A DNA stretch of 64,000 bases from Verticillium longisporum (Eukaryota; Ascomycota; Sordariomycetes; Glomerellales; Plectosphaerellaceae): positions 5,518,001 to 5,582,000 of the forward strand of contig JAETXT010000001.1 of NCBI GenBank assembly GCA_019188255.1, read 5' to 3'. The translations under genes were made by a program, and so were the position numbers. Each line of letters opens with the position of its first letter. Position 1 is the stretch's first letter. This document shows, piece after piece, positions 1 through 13,080 of the stretch. The notes under the pieces are model-generated. The model was given only the letters and a program-made list of their open reading frames with translations, was not told the origin of the DNA and made no database searches.

Positions 1-138
1 TAGCAAGGAATAATTGACCTTCTTTTGAAAGAGTCTCCATCGCGGGCGGAGGTGGAATCTGTAGAATTCAGGTGTAGGTCGTGGGCCCGGGCGAAGTGAA
101 CCACTCGCTTGGGTGAACCACTCGCTTGTGGATTACGT
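1..138 (-). mobile_element. Fot1/pogo element, copy A (truncated by window edge)
   Basis: These bases match 8855-8992 of copy B exactly. They hold the first 13 codons of the transposase (start codon complement at 38-40), the 5' leader and the terminal inverted repeat ending at 138, followed by the TA target dinucleotide at 139-140. The rest of the element lies outside the window to the left. There are no RIP-type changes relative to the complete copies. Confidence 0.95.
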
Positions 139-3100
139 TAGCTTCTTTAATAGATTATATTTATAATTAAGCTTAATATTTACGAAATCCCTAAATACGA
201 AAGTTATTTACTAATACTTAGTATTATATTACCTCTTTATAGCTATTTATATTAACGTAATTATTAATTAGGCTTCTTCTTAGAAAATCTCTTTATTTAT
301 TTCCGGATTTATATCCCTAAATATATCTAATACTATATTTATCTTAAACCTATATACGACTTTATTCGCTAATATATTTATTATTATATTAAAAGTATTA
401 TTTAAATTAAATTAGAGTATAATAATCCCCTTTATTTATAAAGTATCTAGGTTATCGAATATAAATATCTTAATAATTATCTTAATTATTTAATTCTTCT
501 TTTTAGAAGCTCTATCGATTTAAGGATATTATATTATTAAGAACTTTAATTTCATCCTTATCTCTTTCTATAATCCTTTTTAATACTCGGATATAAATTT
601 CCTATCTTTATCTAAGATAATAGATTTAAGTATCCCTTAATTTATAAATTAGAGTATTTAGATATTAATTCTTATTTAATTTTAAGTAATATATTCTATA
701 TAGCTTAGGATTAAGATCGTACTTTTATTAAAGACGTTTATTATTATCTATATAGCGTTAAAGGTTTCGAAGCCCTTTATTTACTATAGTATTCTAGATA
801 ATAGCGCTATTAATATCCCGATAATAAAATCTATAACGATAATATTAAATATAATAAATAATTTTAGGATTAATTAGAGCACTTTAATTAGCTTCGTCTA
901 ATTAATTTAGTTTAATTTATATATTTCGTAATTAATAATATACTTTTTAATTATAATTTAGAGTTATAATATAATAAACTTAGAGATTATATTATATTAT
1001 ATCTAGTATTTATTAAAGTAATATTTATAATTATATAATTCTTCTAGAATATCCTCTAAGTAACTTTTTAGAATATAAAAGTAATATCTCCTATTAATTT
1101 CCTTATTATATAATAGCTTATCCTCTAATTTAAATAGGAGCTTAATTAAAGTATCCGCTTCCTTAATTTACGCTATAATATAGTTCTAATATAAATCTTT
1201 ATTATATCCCTTAAGAAGCTTCCTTTAGAAGTTAATATCTATATATATATTATTATATATAAAGATTACTTAATTATCCTAAATTTTATCTAGTTCGCTA
1301 AGGCTAGCTTATAGCGCTAAGCGTCCTAGTAATTATAATAGAGTATCGGCTATAATATTCGTCCTATTAAGGATATATTAATAATCTAGCTAAAATTAAC
1401 TTAGGAACTCTAAAAATAATATTAGCTTTATATTTAGCTATATCTTATTAATAATGATTAGAATTATTTACTTTATAATATTTATTATTATTATATAATC
1501 TATAAGAATAATAATTAATAGTCTTTATATAGATTATATTATTATCCTTATTTTATATACGATCTATATAAAGTATATAATTTCTAATTCTATTAATTAA
1601 TATTTAATTTTAGCTATATTAAGACCCTTATTAAGGTAGAGGATTAGGCGGACCGCTTAGTAGTCGATTATTCTTTTTAATAGCTAGGCCTCTTTATCTA
1701 TAATATAAAAAAATATAATAAAGAAGCTATATTCCTTTAATATATTAAGCTAGATAAATAGGATTTTATAAGGATCTTAGTAGAATAGAGCGATATTAGA
1801 ATATAATATATTTATAATATCCTTAAACGCTATAGCTTCTTCTTTAATAAATTTAATATTTATCGCTTAAACGTAGATCTTCCTCGCCCTTTTAATATTT
1901 CTTCTTTTTACTTTAATTATAATTAAGAGGGCGGATTTCTAGCTCTAGAGTAGTTCGACTCTATTAATAAATTAAGGTATAAGATATTAGAGCTAATTAA
2001 TTATCTTAATCTATTTCTCTAAATTCTTTAAATTATTAAAAGGTATTACCTCTCTTAATACCCTAATACGTTTATCTATATTTAATAACCCTAAAATATT
2101 AACTTTAAAACCTAAGAGCTATATAAATAAATATCTAATAAACGATTTAAGTGCTAAAAATAAGATTCCTTTTTTAGAACAGAGATTTAAAATAGTATTT
2201 AAGTATATTATATATTTATCCTCTATATCTAAAGCTATTATAATATTATTTATAAATATTATTATATATTTATTATAATTATAGAGGAATTAATCTATAA
2301 AGCGCTATATATATATTAGTAAATTACGAAAGCTTATTAATATTATTTTTAATCGTTCCTAATCTCTATAATTAATAATAAGAAATTACTCCTTATATTC
2401 CTTTTCTATTAAGAATTAATAAAAGAAGGAATATATATTAATTATAATAATATATTATTTCCTTTAAAGTCTTTTAATAATAGATAATTAGAATAATATT
2501 AAATATATATTAAATATAATAATTTTATTTAAGGCTTAAAAATCTATTATTATTTAGCCTTTATAAGTATTATTTACTATTCTCGAAATAATAAAGATTA
2601 GATTATTAAATAATATAAGGTCTATAACCTATTTAAATTTCCCTTATTTATAAAGATTATTAAATATTTAATTAAAGAATTCTCTATTTTTAAGGCTAAT
2701 TAGGTATACCTTTTAATTAATCTTCTAATTATAATATCCTTCGATTAATAGGAGCTTAAGTTTATAGCTAAATATTATTTTAATAATCCCTATATCGTTC
2801 TATATTTCTAGATACTTTATTATAATTCTAGATATCTTTATTATAAAATAATTATTATATTTAAAGATTTTTACCCTTTTTAGAGTCGTCTCTATTAGTA
2901 TAGCTAAGCTCTTAATAATCCTAAGTTTAGAGTTAGCGTTTAGATATTTATTAAATCTCGCCTTTAATTCCTTTATACTTTCTTTATTAATAGTTTATTT
3001 AGCTTTTCTTCTTTTAAGGAAATGAGCTACTTTATTTAATAAGATATAAAGGCTATTATTTATTTCGAGTAAGCCTAATATCTATTATTAATCTATAAAA

Positions 3101-3439
3101 GTTAATATATTATTTCTCTCTTAATTATCTATTAAGCTATATATAGTTCTATTATCTCTAAATTACTTTACGATATATAATATAGCTTAATTCCCCTAGT
3201 CTAGCTAGGTTATAGCTTATTAGCGTTTTTATTAATAATTATTAGATTATTATATAGAATAATATATTATATATAAACTCCGCTATAAAGAGTAGGGAAA
3301 TCTAGTTCATTTATTCATAATTATAGAATACTTTAAAGTAATATTATAGGTTCTAATTCTATTATTCTATTTAATTATTAATCTATAAATAGAAAGCTAT
3401 TAAGAATCGTCTCTTTATTCCTATTATTTTATATAAAGT

Positions 3440-3690
3440 TATTTAGAATTTACTAATAAATAATAACCCTCTATTCGAGATTATACCTTTTAAGAGGCTA
3501 TATCTTTTAAATATATAGTCCTATAATATAATTACTAGACTAGCTATTATAAGTCTATTATTAATTAATATATATAAAGTATATCTCATAAAATAGTCTA
3601 TAATTATTAATATAATATTTTATTTATTAATCTTAGGGAGTCCTATAATAATATTTATAAATATCTCTTTAAAGGGATTATTAAATAATA
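3440..3690 (-). pseudogene. Ty3/gypsy integrase core relic
   Basis: The minus strand carries IIGLPKINK near 3640, then IIIDYFMRYTLY and DYIFKRYSLLKGIISNRG, ending at 3467. This is the DDE core of Ty3/gypsy integrases, where the family has a catalytic Asp in the SDRG-type motif. Here it reads SNRG (3467-3478), an Asp-to-Asn change by G-to-A transition. In-frame stops interrupt the segment. Confidence 0.8.
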
Positions 3691-4899
3691 ATAAAGTCTT
3701 TAATTATCTATATAGTTTATAGTATTAGGGTTTTATTATTTAATAAATAGAGTATATAGGGATATATTCTTTAATATCTTTAATTAAATTATTCTAGAAA
3801 TATATATTTTTAAATTAAATAATAATCTTCCTTATTCTTTAATACTTTATTATTAAGCTATTATAGGCTTATTATAGGATTTCGTGTCTTAGGATCCTAT
3901 TCTATAAAATAAAGATCCTATTCCTAAAAATTAATAGGCTATTTACTTCTATTTACTTATCGAGTAGCCCTTATTCCTTCTTAGCCCTATAGAAGGTATT
4001 ATTTTCTTAAGCTTCTAGGATAGCTTCTTTAATAAATCTATTATCTAGTTATTAGTTTATTATAATAATAGCCTTAATAATATTAAGGAGTTATTTAAAT
4101 TATAATAATAAATAATATACTTTCGCTTACTCTTATTCTTCTTAATTTAGCTTATAGTTAAATCTCCTAAAGAAGCTATCCGCTAAGTTCCTATTATTTA
4201 TTTAATATTCGATAATAAAGTTAAACTCTAATAGCGTTTATAGCTATCTTCCTTATTATTCCAAGATCTTTAGCTTTTCTAGGAAGTATTTACAATTTAA
4301 GTAATCGATTAGGATTTTAATTATAAATCTATTATAAATAAAATATTATCTCTATATCTTAAAAGTCTCTCTAATCGCTATTATTTCTATTTCTAATATA
4401 TTATATTATAATTCTATACTTTTAAGCTTTTTTAAAAAATAAATAACTAGTTTCTAAAAGTTATTTTTTAATTAAGATACGATTACTTTAATAATAAAAT
4501 TTAATATATTAGGCTTAATTCTTATTTTTAATCTATTATCGAAGTATTAGAGGATAGGGGCCCTTATAAATATAGATTTTAGTTTCTAGAAAGCTATTAA
4601 ATTAATAGTATTTAGCTAGAAATCTATTATTAATTATTTAGCGTTTTTATTAATTAAGGGGGCTATAATTTTCGAGTAATTCTTAATAAAATATTTATAA
4701 AACCTATAAATTTAAAGAATCCTTAGAAGTCTTTTAAGGATTAAGGGATTAATTAATCCTTTATTACTATAATTCATTCCTCTATAATATATATATTTAT
4801 AAAGGAGATTATAAACCTTAAAACTCTACTATTATTATATTAATATCGTATTTTTCTAGATTTATATAAGAGTTCTATTCTTAGAGTCTTTTAAATATG

Positions 4900-5345
4900 G
4901 TTTTAATATTCTATTAATATTCTTTTAATATTATTAAATATATTAAGATATTATCTATATAAATAATATATATTATATCTATAAGGCTAGCTAATACTTT
5001 ATTAATATATACTTAGAAAGTAGTTAATACGTTTATAAGGCTAAATAATATAATAAAATATTTAAAATAGCTATATTTTATTCTAAATATTATTTTCTAT
5101 TTATCCTTTATTTTAATATATAATCGATAATAAGTATCTTTAAGGTTTAGTTTTATAAATAACCTAGCTATTATTAAATTATTAAGTAGCTCGTAGATAA
5201 ATAGGAGGGTAATATAGTCCTTCTTTATAATCTTATTAAGTCCTTTATAATCGATATATATCCTAAATTTATTATCCTTCTTTAAGATAAATAGTATAAG
5301 GGTATTAATAGGGCTAATAGAGTATTTAATCTATCCCTTTTTTAA
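4900..5345 (-). pseudogene. Ty3/gypsy reverse transcriptase relic
   Basis: On the minus strand, 5225-5300 reads KKDNKFRIYIDYKGLNK, the conserved start of Ty3/gypsy reverse transcriptase (normally KKDGxxRxCVDYRxLN). About 270 bases further along the gene, 4950-4961 reads YIDN, followed by ILIY, in place of the catalytic YxDD box. The second catalytic Asp has become Asn (GAY to AAY), a G-to-A change as RIP predicts. Stops occur between the motifs, so no functional polymerase is encoded. Confidence 0.85.
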
Positions 5346-6191
5346 TAAATTAATTATATATTCCTTTAATATCTTTAATTCTTTTTCTATTAAGGCATAG
5401 ATAGGTCTAAAGGGTAGTTTCTTCTTATCCTCGAATTCTATTAAATAATCCTATTTATAATATTATAGTAAGGTTATTATTTATTTAATATTAAATATAT
5501 CCCTAAATTTATAATATTCTATTAAGATTATAGTAAATAGTTTATGCCTCCTATTATATTCTTAAAGAGCTATTATTAATAATACTTATACGTTCTATAA
5601 TATAAACGAGGCTATTATTAGGGATTAATAAATTATATTCTTAATTTATTTTCTTATTAAAGTAATTCTAATATCTTATTTCTTAATAGGGTATCTCTAA
5701 TAGCCCTATAATTAATCGTTTATTAGCTATACTTAGGCTAGCTAAGGTCTCCTTAGAATAATATTATAACTATTTATAATATTATCTATTACTATATATT
5801 CTATTATTATTATACGTTTAATCCTAAGGTTATCTATTACTTAGCTAATAATCCTCTTCTTATTATAAGTATTTATTTATTTATTTTAGAATATTTTATT
5901 TAATATACTATACTTCTCTCCTAATTATTCTCTAGCTTCTTTTAAAAGGTTATTATTAATAATATTTATATTAACTCCTTTATCTATTATTACCTCTCCT
6001 TTAACTTAATAATTATTAATATATAGCTTAATAATTACTTTATATTATTTTAGTTTTAAGAGTAATAGTTCGTTTTATTAAAGGTTTTATATTATCCTTC
6101 TATTAATTAATTTATAATTTATAGCTACATATACTTTATAGGACTTATATATATAATTTTCTTTTCTATAATTTATATAAGATATTTTTAA

Positions 6192-6233
6192 ATAATTATT
6201 AATATAATATCTATATTTATTATAATTATAATA
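6192..6233 (-). pseudogene. RIP-mutated Gag CCHC zinc knuckle relic
   Basis: The minus strand reads YYNYNKYRYYINNY. This keeps exact CX2CX4HX4C spacing, but all four zinc ligands are now Tyr. Each change is explained by one transition (TGY to TAY for Cys, CAY to TAY for His). A retroviral-type knuckle is expected upstream of the protease and reverse transcriptase, which is where it lies. Confidence 0.7.
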
Positions 6234-7132
6234 TTTAGTATTATCTAAGGCTTTAGGCCTTCTTTTATCGATTTATTATTATATTAATCTTAATCTATAA
6301 AGTATAGTAGCTTAATTACGTAAATTATTTAATCTTAAGTTATCTCTTTTTTATAATTATTTATTAATTATCTATTTATAGGTCTAGTTTTAGGTTTATT
6401 ATAAATTATTTTAATTTCATTCTTTATTATTTTAGTATTATTTTAGCCCTTCTTAATCTATAATAGGATCTCTACCCTCTTAATTACCCTATTTAGCTCT
6501 ATCTTTATATAAGGAATTCCCTAAATTATAATTTATTATATAATATCTAGGTTAAATTTCGTAAATAGAAGTATTACTTTATAGACTTATAATAAAGATT
6601 TAAATAGTTCTATTTCTAGGCTATTATAAATATCTATAAAGTCTTAATATTTCTAATTAAAGGCCTAAAACTATTAATCTTATTTATATAGTTTAATAAT
6701 TATCTAGAATATTTAAGTATTATTATCGTCTATATCGCCCTTTAATTAAGCCCTTATTATCTTCTTAATAACGTTATAAATAGATTAATATTCTATTTAT
6801 ATATATAATATCTATCTCTATTATAAAATATTAATAAAATAATCATTAATATATATAATTTTATTAATATCTCTATAGAAGCTTTTCTTATTAAGCTAGA
6901 ATTATATATTAAAGCTAAATAAGAAAGTATTAGGTTTTAATTAAGAAGCCCTTTTATATTAAATAATTAATACGTATATTCTTATAAAAGGTATACTTTA
7001 TAGTTTTTTATATAATATTAATCTAAATATTAATATTAATTTATTATTTATTTCTAGTAATAGGCTAATTGGGTCTCCCCTTTAAAGAGTAGTTAAATCT
7101 TCGTATTTCTATTTCTTTATAAATTTCTATTA

Positions 7133-7182
7133 ACGTAATCCACAAGCGAGTGGTTCACCCATGCGAGTGGTTCACTTCACCC
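7133..7182. repeat. Terminal inverted repeat of copy B (3' end of element)
   Basis: This 50-bp end matches the complement of 8943-8992 except at two positions (30 and 47 from the tip). It contains the 13-bp motif GCGAGTGGTTCAC twice in direct orientation, probably two transposase-binding sites. Confidence 0.9.
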
Positions 7183-7239
7183 CGACCCGACAAACATTCC
7201 GAGGAAAACCTCAACCCAAACGCCGTAAATCAATTAAAA

Positions 7240-8894
7240 TCACTCCTCCTCGTCTTTTGCAGACGATGAGATAGCTACCTGACAAGTTCTCGCGTTGTGG
7301 CCGGTCTTCCCGCATACGCTACAGCATCGTTTCTTCGGCTGGGACCACGACGCGGGACCCGGGTTCTGCAGCGTTTCCTCTTTTATCTGGATATCTACTT
7401 CCTTCTGAGCAATCTTGTCCTGTCCCTCGCCTACAGCCATGCTTCCTCCTTCCCGGAGACGTAGCTTTTTGGCCCTCCGGCGTCGGCTTAGTGTAGCATT
7501 TTCCTCTCGAAGGATCATAACCTCTGACTTCAAAAGAGCGATCTGGTGCATAACACCCCGCGTCCCCTTCGCAAGATAGTCAACAGCATCTAAAATTGAC
7601 GTTGGGGAGCTTCCCTGGTGGCGTGAGATTCGCCCTTTGATGAAGTCAGTCTGGGAACCTGCCTCGAGCAGGTTAGTGGGCGTCTTAGAGACCCAAGAAT
7701 CACGCTCCCCGTGGGACGTCCCCGGAGGCGTCGTCGTCCTCAACCTCACATCCAGCTTTGACAGGACTGTTTCCGGGTTATGGGGGACAAGCCCCGCTCC
7801 TCGAAAGCCTCCCTGGATGTTTTTTCTGTCATTGCTTGCTGAAATGCAGCCGAAAACGCCGGGAAGAAGTCCTCTTTGCTGATGTGCGTTGTACCCGCCC
7901 TCATCCTATCCTCGATTTGCCGACCGTATGCTTTCTTTAGTGGGCCAAAACACCCAACATCGAGAGGCTGGAGTAGATGTGACGAATGAGGAGGCATACA
8001 GAGTGTGATGATGTTGTTCTCCTTGCAGTAGAGTTCGAAGTCGACCGAGTGGTGACTTTCGTGGCCATCCAGGATCAGTAGGCGATAACCGCCCGAAGTA
8101 CGGGACTTTGTATGCCTGTCAAAATGCCGAATCCATTCCAGACCAATATCATTCGTCGTCCAGCCGTTTGGAGATGTTGCGATTCTCCAGTCGCGAGAAA
8201 TCGCGTCGTCCTGGTACCAGCTCGAGAGGTGGTACTTGCCCGAAACCACGATGAACGGCGGGACGGAGAAACCCAACGCGCCAACGCCCTGGATCACCGT
8301 AACCCATTCCCGGTTGCCTGGCTGCCTCATCTTCACATTGGACCGTCTTTCCGAACTGGTCACGACCATTCCGTTGGCGATAACGCCCATCTGGAAGCCG
8401 GTCTCGTCAAAGTTGTACATGTCAGCCTCTTGGATGCCGTACTTGGCGATCATGTTATGCACGAGGCGGAACCACGCGTTTATCGCGTCCGGATCTTCGC
8501 ATTGGGCCCTCTTGTAGTCGTACTTGCGAAAGAAACGCGTCCGGAGCTCTGGTTGCCGTTTGACGAAGTTTGCGGCCCAGTTCTTCCCGACGCGTGGCGC
8601 GTCACGGTCGGCAAGCAGGCGATTCGCCATATCTCCGACCTCACCCAACCGGGGAGGGTAAGATCGCGCATCTAGGTCAAGGATATATTCGACAATAGTT
8701 TTCTCTTCTAGTACTGTTAATTTGGCAGAATTGGGCGGGCTTTCGCGTCGGGAGGGTTTGCCCTTCTGGCGTCGGAGGAGCGTCGTTAAGGGGACGGTGT
8801 AGATCCTCGCAGCACTCCGGGCGCTTAGGTTCGGGTCATTGTCCATAGCTTGGATAGCAAGGAATAATTGACCTTCTTTTGAAAGAGTCTCCAT
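7240..8894 (-). CDS. Fot1/pogo-type DDE transposase, frameshifted (copy B)
   Basis: The gene encodes a cut-and-paste transposase of the Fot1/pogo family. The first frame (8894 to 7746, 382 aa) has an N-terminal psq/CENP-B-type helix-turn-helix region (about residues 1-130) and a DDE_1 core with NFDETGF, LLILDGHESHHS and QPLDVGCFGPLKKAYG supplying the three acidic residues. The second frame (from about 7780 to 7240) continues without a proper ATG: PHNPETVLSKLDVRLR, a coiled-coil-like Lys/Arg/Glu stretch and a CCHC knuckle (CSVCGKTGHNARTC). Fot1-type transposases normally carry all of this in one polypeptide of about 550 aa, so the two frames are one gene broken by a -1 frame change just before the PHNPE segment. 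No intron fits. Copy C has the identical break. Confidence 0.9.
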
Positions 8895-8942
8895 CGCGGG
8901 CGGAGGTGGAATCTGTAGAATTCAGGTGTAGGTCGTGGGCCC

Positions 8943-8992
8943 GGGCGAAGTGAACCACTCGCTTGGGTGAACCACTCGCTTGTGGATTACGT
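8943..8992. repeat. Terminal inverted repeat of copy B (5' end of element)
   Basis: Partner of 7133-7182. The tip is the complement of ACGTAATCCACAAGCGAG and directly abuts the TA target site. It also carries the doubled GCGAGTGGTTCAC motif. Confidence 0.9.
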
Positions 8993-8994
8993 TA

Positions 8995-11900
8995 TATAGA
9001 GTTCGTATTTAATATACTTACTTAGAAGCTAATAAAGCTACTAGGATCCGGGGTAATATTTATTATCTATAGCGTTAACCTAGAGTTAATACTAAATAAC
9101 TAATCGCGGGGGTAATATAATACGCTCTAGCCGTCTACTAGTCTTTAGCTTATTAAGTTATAATACTTCTAAAGCAGGGTATCGCTATATAAACTATATT
9201 AATGCGAGGACTCCTATATATATATTAATAAGAGATATAGAGCGAAGCTTAGGGTAATATATATAATCGAGAGGGATAATAGTAGGCGGATCGTAGCGGT
9301 TGACGTTAATATAGAGATTTTACAAAGCGGGAAATAAAAATAGAAAGATATTAAACGTTATTATAATAGTATTTATTATAATTAATAATCTAATATCGAG
9401 CCTAATTACTAAATATAGCGTTATATATAAAGGGCTAATAGATTTAAGCCTTAGTTCGCCTTCTATCTTAAGATCCTAGATATAGGCGTAGGTAGGAAGT
9501 ACTATTAAAAAGTTACTAATTAGACGATCGATTGAGCTTCTCTAGCATAGGGATAGCTAGATCTATTAGTATAGTCGAGTAAGTTAGACGTTTTTCTTCG
9601 GGTTCTATGTATAGGAATAAGTATAGGAGATTATAATCCGCTCGAGCTATAATAGAGAACTTAAAATCTAGTTTAATCGACCAATATCCCTATAGCGGCT
9701 TCTAGACCCCTTATCTATTACGAAGTAATAATAGTATCGGAAGGTTTATAAAGTATTTTCCTTCTTCGATAAAGATTACGATATAAAAGGGTACGCTTTA
9801 TATACCTAGAGCGGGTAAACCTATTATACTTTATAGTCGTACTTTAACTACTCGCTATAATATACTATAAGAGCTCGTATAAGCGGACTCGTTTCTTTAA
9901 TATAGTATACGAGACCCGATAATACTAAAAGGGTATTAAGTACATAGAAGTAATACGAAGCCTCGGATAAGTAAGTATAATTAAAATAACTAAAAGTTAA
10001 TACTAAATTAAATAGGCTTTACGAGTCTAGATATAAGACGAACTCGCGGATAATCTTATAGGGCATCCCTTCTATAGTAAAAGTAAGTAGACGCAGGCTA
10101 GCCTAATTTAGCGAAAGTATAGGCGTAAGCGTATAATAGTATAGATATAGCCTTCATTTTTCTTCTCCTATTAAGGCTTATCTTAGATTATCGTAATCCT
10201 AATTGAAGTATAATATAGTTCTAGATTTTAAGTTTCTTATAGATCGTAGTAGGAACCTATTAGAATTTATTATCGATTATATAAGTAGTTATAGTAGACG
10301 TATAGGGTCGTTATAGTATATTAATAAGATACGTTATTTAGCGTACGATAGTAGGTATATAGTAGCGTACCCTAGGTTAGATCCGAAATAAGACTTCCTT
10401 ACTAAGCGAATACTATAGCCGCGTAGTTATATAGCTAGGCACGAGCTAGCTATAGTACTATAGAGACCTAAGCTACTATAGAATATTAGAATAAATTAGA
10501 TTATTAATTATTAATTTATAGCTTTCTAATTTATACTAATCCTATCTCTCCCGATTAACGTATAGCTAATACTAGACTTACTAGATAGGCTATATAGGCT
10601 AGACCGGCTACCCCTAAGGGCAAGAAATAATCTCTAGGCAGAATAATATATTAGCTCTATTTTATAATAAATTAAATTTAAATTACATTATAATATCCGC
10701 TTATAATCTATATAGAAGATAATATTTACTATAATTAAGTATTCTAATTACTAATTATACTATATAAGCTATATCCGAAGGAGAAGCACGTCTTACGCTA
10801 TTTATTATATATAGTAAACGAGGTATATAGATAAATAGCTAATAGCTTATAAGATCCATTTTAGGTATAAATAACCTAAAGCTTATCGACCTTCGTACTT
10901 AGTCTTTATACTTAAGAAAGACCTCTTCTATTACGCTAATAACCTCCACTATCTCCTTAGTTTACTCTCGAAGTATTTATCATTAATAACCTCCCTATTT
11001 ACGTAGGAATTCTAGGCATCTATAATTACTATGAGACTTATTATATAATACGTATATCTCTTACTTTAATCTATTATTCTCGTTACGAAGACCCTTAATC
11101 TTTATATTTAATGCTACTTCGGAACGGTCCCGAGGCTTCTAAGAGGAGTACTATAGAGGTAACGTTAATAGGCATAGCTATAATTAAGTTTCTCCCTTAT
11201 CTTCTAATAATATAAATAAAACGGATCTCTCTATAATAATTAGGTTAATATATATAATAAGGATAGGAAAGTAAATTAATAGGGATCTTAATATAAAAGA
11301 AAGATTATACCTCCTTTATTTATACTTAGACTAGAAAGCTAATCGAGCTAGGCTTTAGCGATACTAGCTCGCTATAATATATCCTATTCCGTATATAAGG
11401 AAGCTATAATACTTAAATCGGTACTTATATATTTATAACTTAAATTAGCTTATTATTTATAGAAATATAGGCGAACTTCGGACTACCCGACTATATAGGC
11501 CTATTTTAAATTTCTAAAGGAAAACGAATATAGAGACGGGTCTAAATAAGGAAATAGGTATTAGAGATAGAATTATTAATATAGCTATAATCCGGTTAAT
11601 ATTAATATATATAAAAAGCGAAACTCTACTATCTATCTATATTTCTACGCTATCGCATACCTAATCTAGCCTCTTACCTTTCAATATAAAATAGTCTAAC
11701 GTACTTATTTAGTTTTAAAGCTAGGGTATTACTAGGAATATAATTACCTACGTAGCCGCCCTTTCTTCTATTATAGTATATAGTAATACGAACGACCCTA
11801 ATACGATTAATCCTATATATCTAAAGGACCTAGATCCTCCCTTACTAGAAGCCTTTATTACTAAGCTTATAAGACGCCTTTAACTTATACTTTTAGAACT

Positions 11901-12980
11901 TATAATATTACGGGTCTATCTTAGCCTCTTTATCGATAAACTATCCGAAAACGGGATAGGAAGACGTAGCCGGAGGTATATAAATCATCGCATTATCTTA
12001 AGTTATCTAATAGTTACTAATAAGTACTAACGGGATCGCGTATTCGATAATTAAGTCTAGACTACTAGAAGTCGAATTTTCGAAAGAGATCGATAGATAT
12101 TAGGGTTTTAGAAGTATAAAGTAAACTAGAGCGAAAAAAATATACTAGACCTTCTAGATTAGAAGGTCAATATTAAGCTAGCGAGACTAATAGAAGAAGT
12201 CTAATATTATTTAGTAATAAGCGACTTTTTATAGATAAAATAATATATTTATATATCCGCTAAAGAATAATGGCTTAATATATAGTATTCAAGGGAACTT
12301 AAAAGGCTAGCCTCTAGTAGACGTACTTAGAAAGTAGCGTAGACTACTACTTAACTAGGCTACTGAAAACGCCTAAGCATCCTTAATAATAGTTTATAGC
12401 CTCCTAGATAGTAGAAGGATATAAAATTAAAGAATAGATAGATCGTATTCCTCTAGAAAGAGAAATAGGTAGAAACGAGAAGACGTCGCTTCCGTAAGAT
12501 TTACTAAGCTCGTATAATCTATAGGTAGAATAAGTCAAATATTAGGGCCTAAGAGAGGTATAAAACTAATAGGGGATCGCCTAAGATTTAATCGTAGGAA
12601 CTAAGTAAAGGGGACCGAGTATAGCGAGGGAATAATTATAAAGAAGCTTAGAGGATTAAGGTTTAGAGGAGGATATCGATTATTCTATCTTCCTAGCTAC
12701 CCTTAAGAGACTAGTAATTAATCCCTTTACTCGTTATATAAAACTCTTTAATATAATAATCGATCTACCCCTAAAGAGCGATAATTATTAGGATAATATA
12801 TCGATTAGAGATATAAAGAGTATTAAAAGATAAACTATTATAGGATAATAGATTAAGAATATTAAAGAATTAATATAATTAAGGATTAATATAGAATAAA
12901 AATAAAATATAGAGAATAAAATATTAAAGAATTTATTATTAATTATAAATAGAGAATTAAATTAATAATTAGAAAAGGAA
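8995..12980. repeat. AT-rich RIP-like DNA between copies B and C, unidentified
   Basis: About 4 kb of AT-rich sequence, TpA-rich and depleted in CpA/TpG, with somewhat more G and C than the gypsy block. No open frame longer than about 60 codons exists on either strand and I recognised no domain. It is most likely an older, RIP-mutated repeat. The last 200 bases (12780-12980) are almost pure A/T with some G on the plus strand. Confidence 0.6.
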
Positions 12981-12982
12981 TA

Positions 12983-13032
12983 ACGTAATCCACAAGCGAG
13001 TGGTTCACCCAAGCGAGTGGTTCACTTCGCCC
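12983..13032. repeat. Terminal inverted repeat of copy C (5' end)
   Basis: A 50-bp terminal repeat beginning ACGTAATCCACAAGCGAG after the TA target site, with two direct copies of GCGAGTGGTTCAC. Confidence 0.9.
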
Positions 13033-13080
13033 GGGCCCACGACCTACACCTGAATTCTACAGATTCCACCTCCGCCCGCG

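Larger units (their letters stand above)
141..7130 (-). mobile_element. RIP-degraded Ty3/gypsy LTR retrotransposon
   Basis: The block is extremely AT-rich with few CpA or CpG and very many TpA, the signature of RIP. Conceptual translation of the minus strand still shows the gene order of a Ty3/gypsy element: a CCHC knuckle relic near 6.2 kb, reverse transcriptase near 5.3-4.9 kb and an integrase core near 3.7-3.4 kb. No open frame of useful length remains, so the element is dead. I could not define LTR ends by eye. It is bounded by Fot1/pogo copies A and B, both inserted at TA dinucleotides. Part of the block could be another repeat, since only the 3.4-6.3 kb segment carries recognised domains. 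Confidence 0.85.
7133..8992 (-). mobile_element. Fot1/pogo DNA transposon, copy B (complete)
   Basis: The element is 1,860 bp, flanked by TA at 7131-7132 and 8993-8994, the target duplication of the Tc1/mariner-pogo superfamily. It has about 50-bp terminal inverted repeats and a transposase reading toward lower coordinates. The sequence appears identical to copy C in opposite orientation. It has normal GC content, in contrast to the RIPped DNA around it, so it inserted after that DNA was mutated. Confidence 0.95.

Noticed and set aside
141..7130. Centromere or mitochondrial insertion as explanation of the AT-rich DNA
   Set aside because: Recognisable Ty3/gypsy RT and integrase motifs with transition-type damage fit RIP of a retroelement better.
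7240..7749. Separate zinc-knuckle gene downstream of the transposase (also 14226-14735)
   Set aside because: It opens with GTG, overlaps the first frame and continues the normal Fot1 protein, so it is the C-terminus of the same transposase after a frame break.
8112..8675. 187-codon frame opposite the transposase (also 13300-13863)
   Set aside because: It is the antisense of the conserved DDE region with no own signals; a shadow frame.
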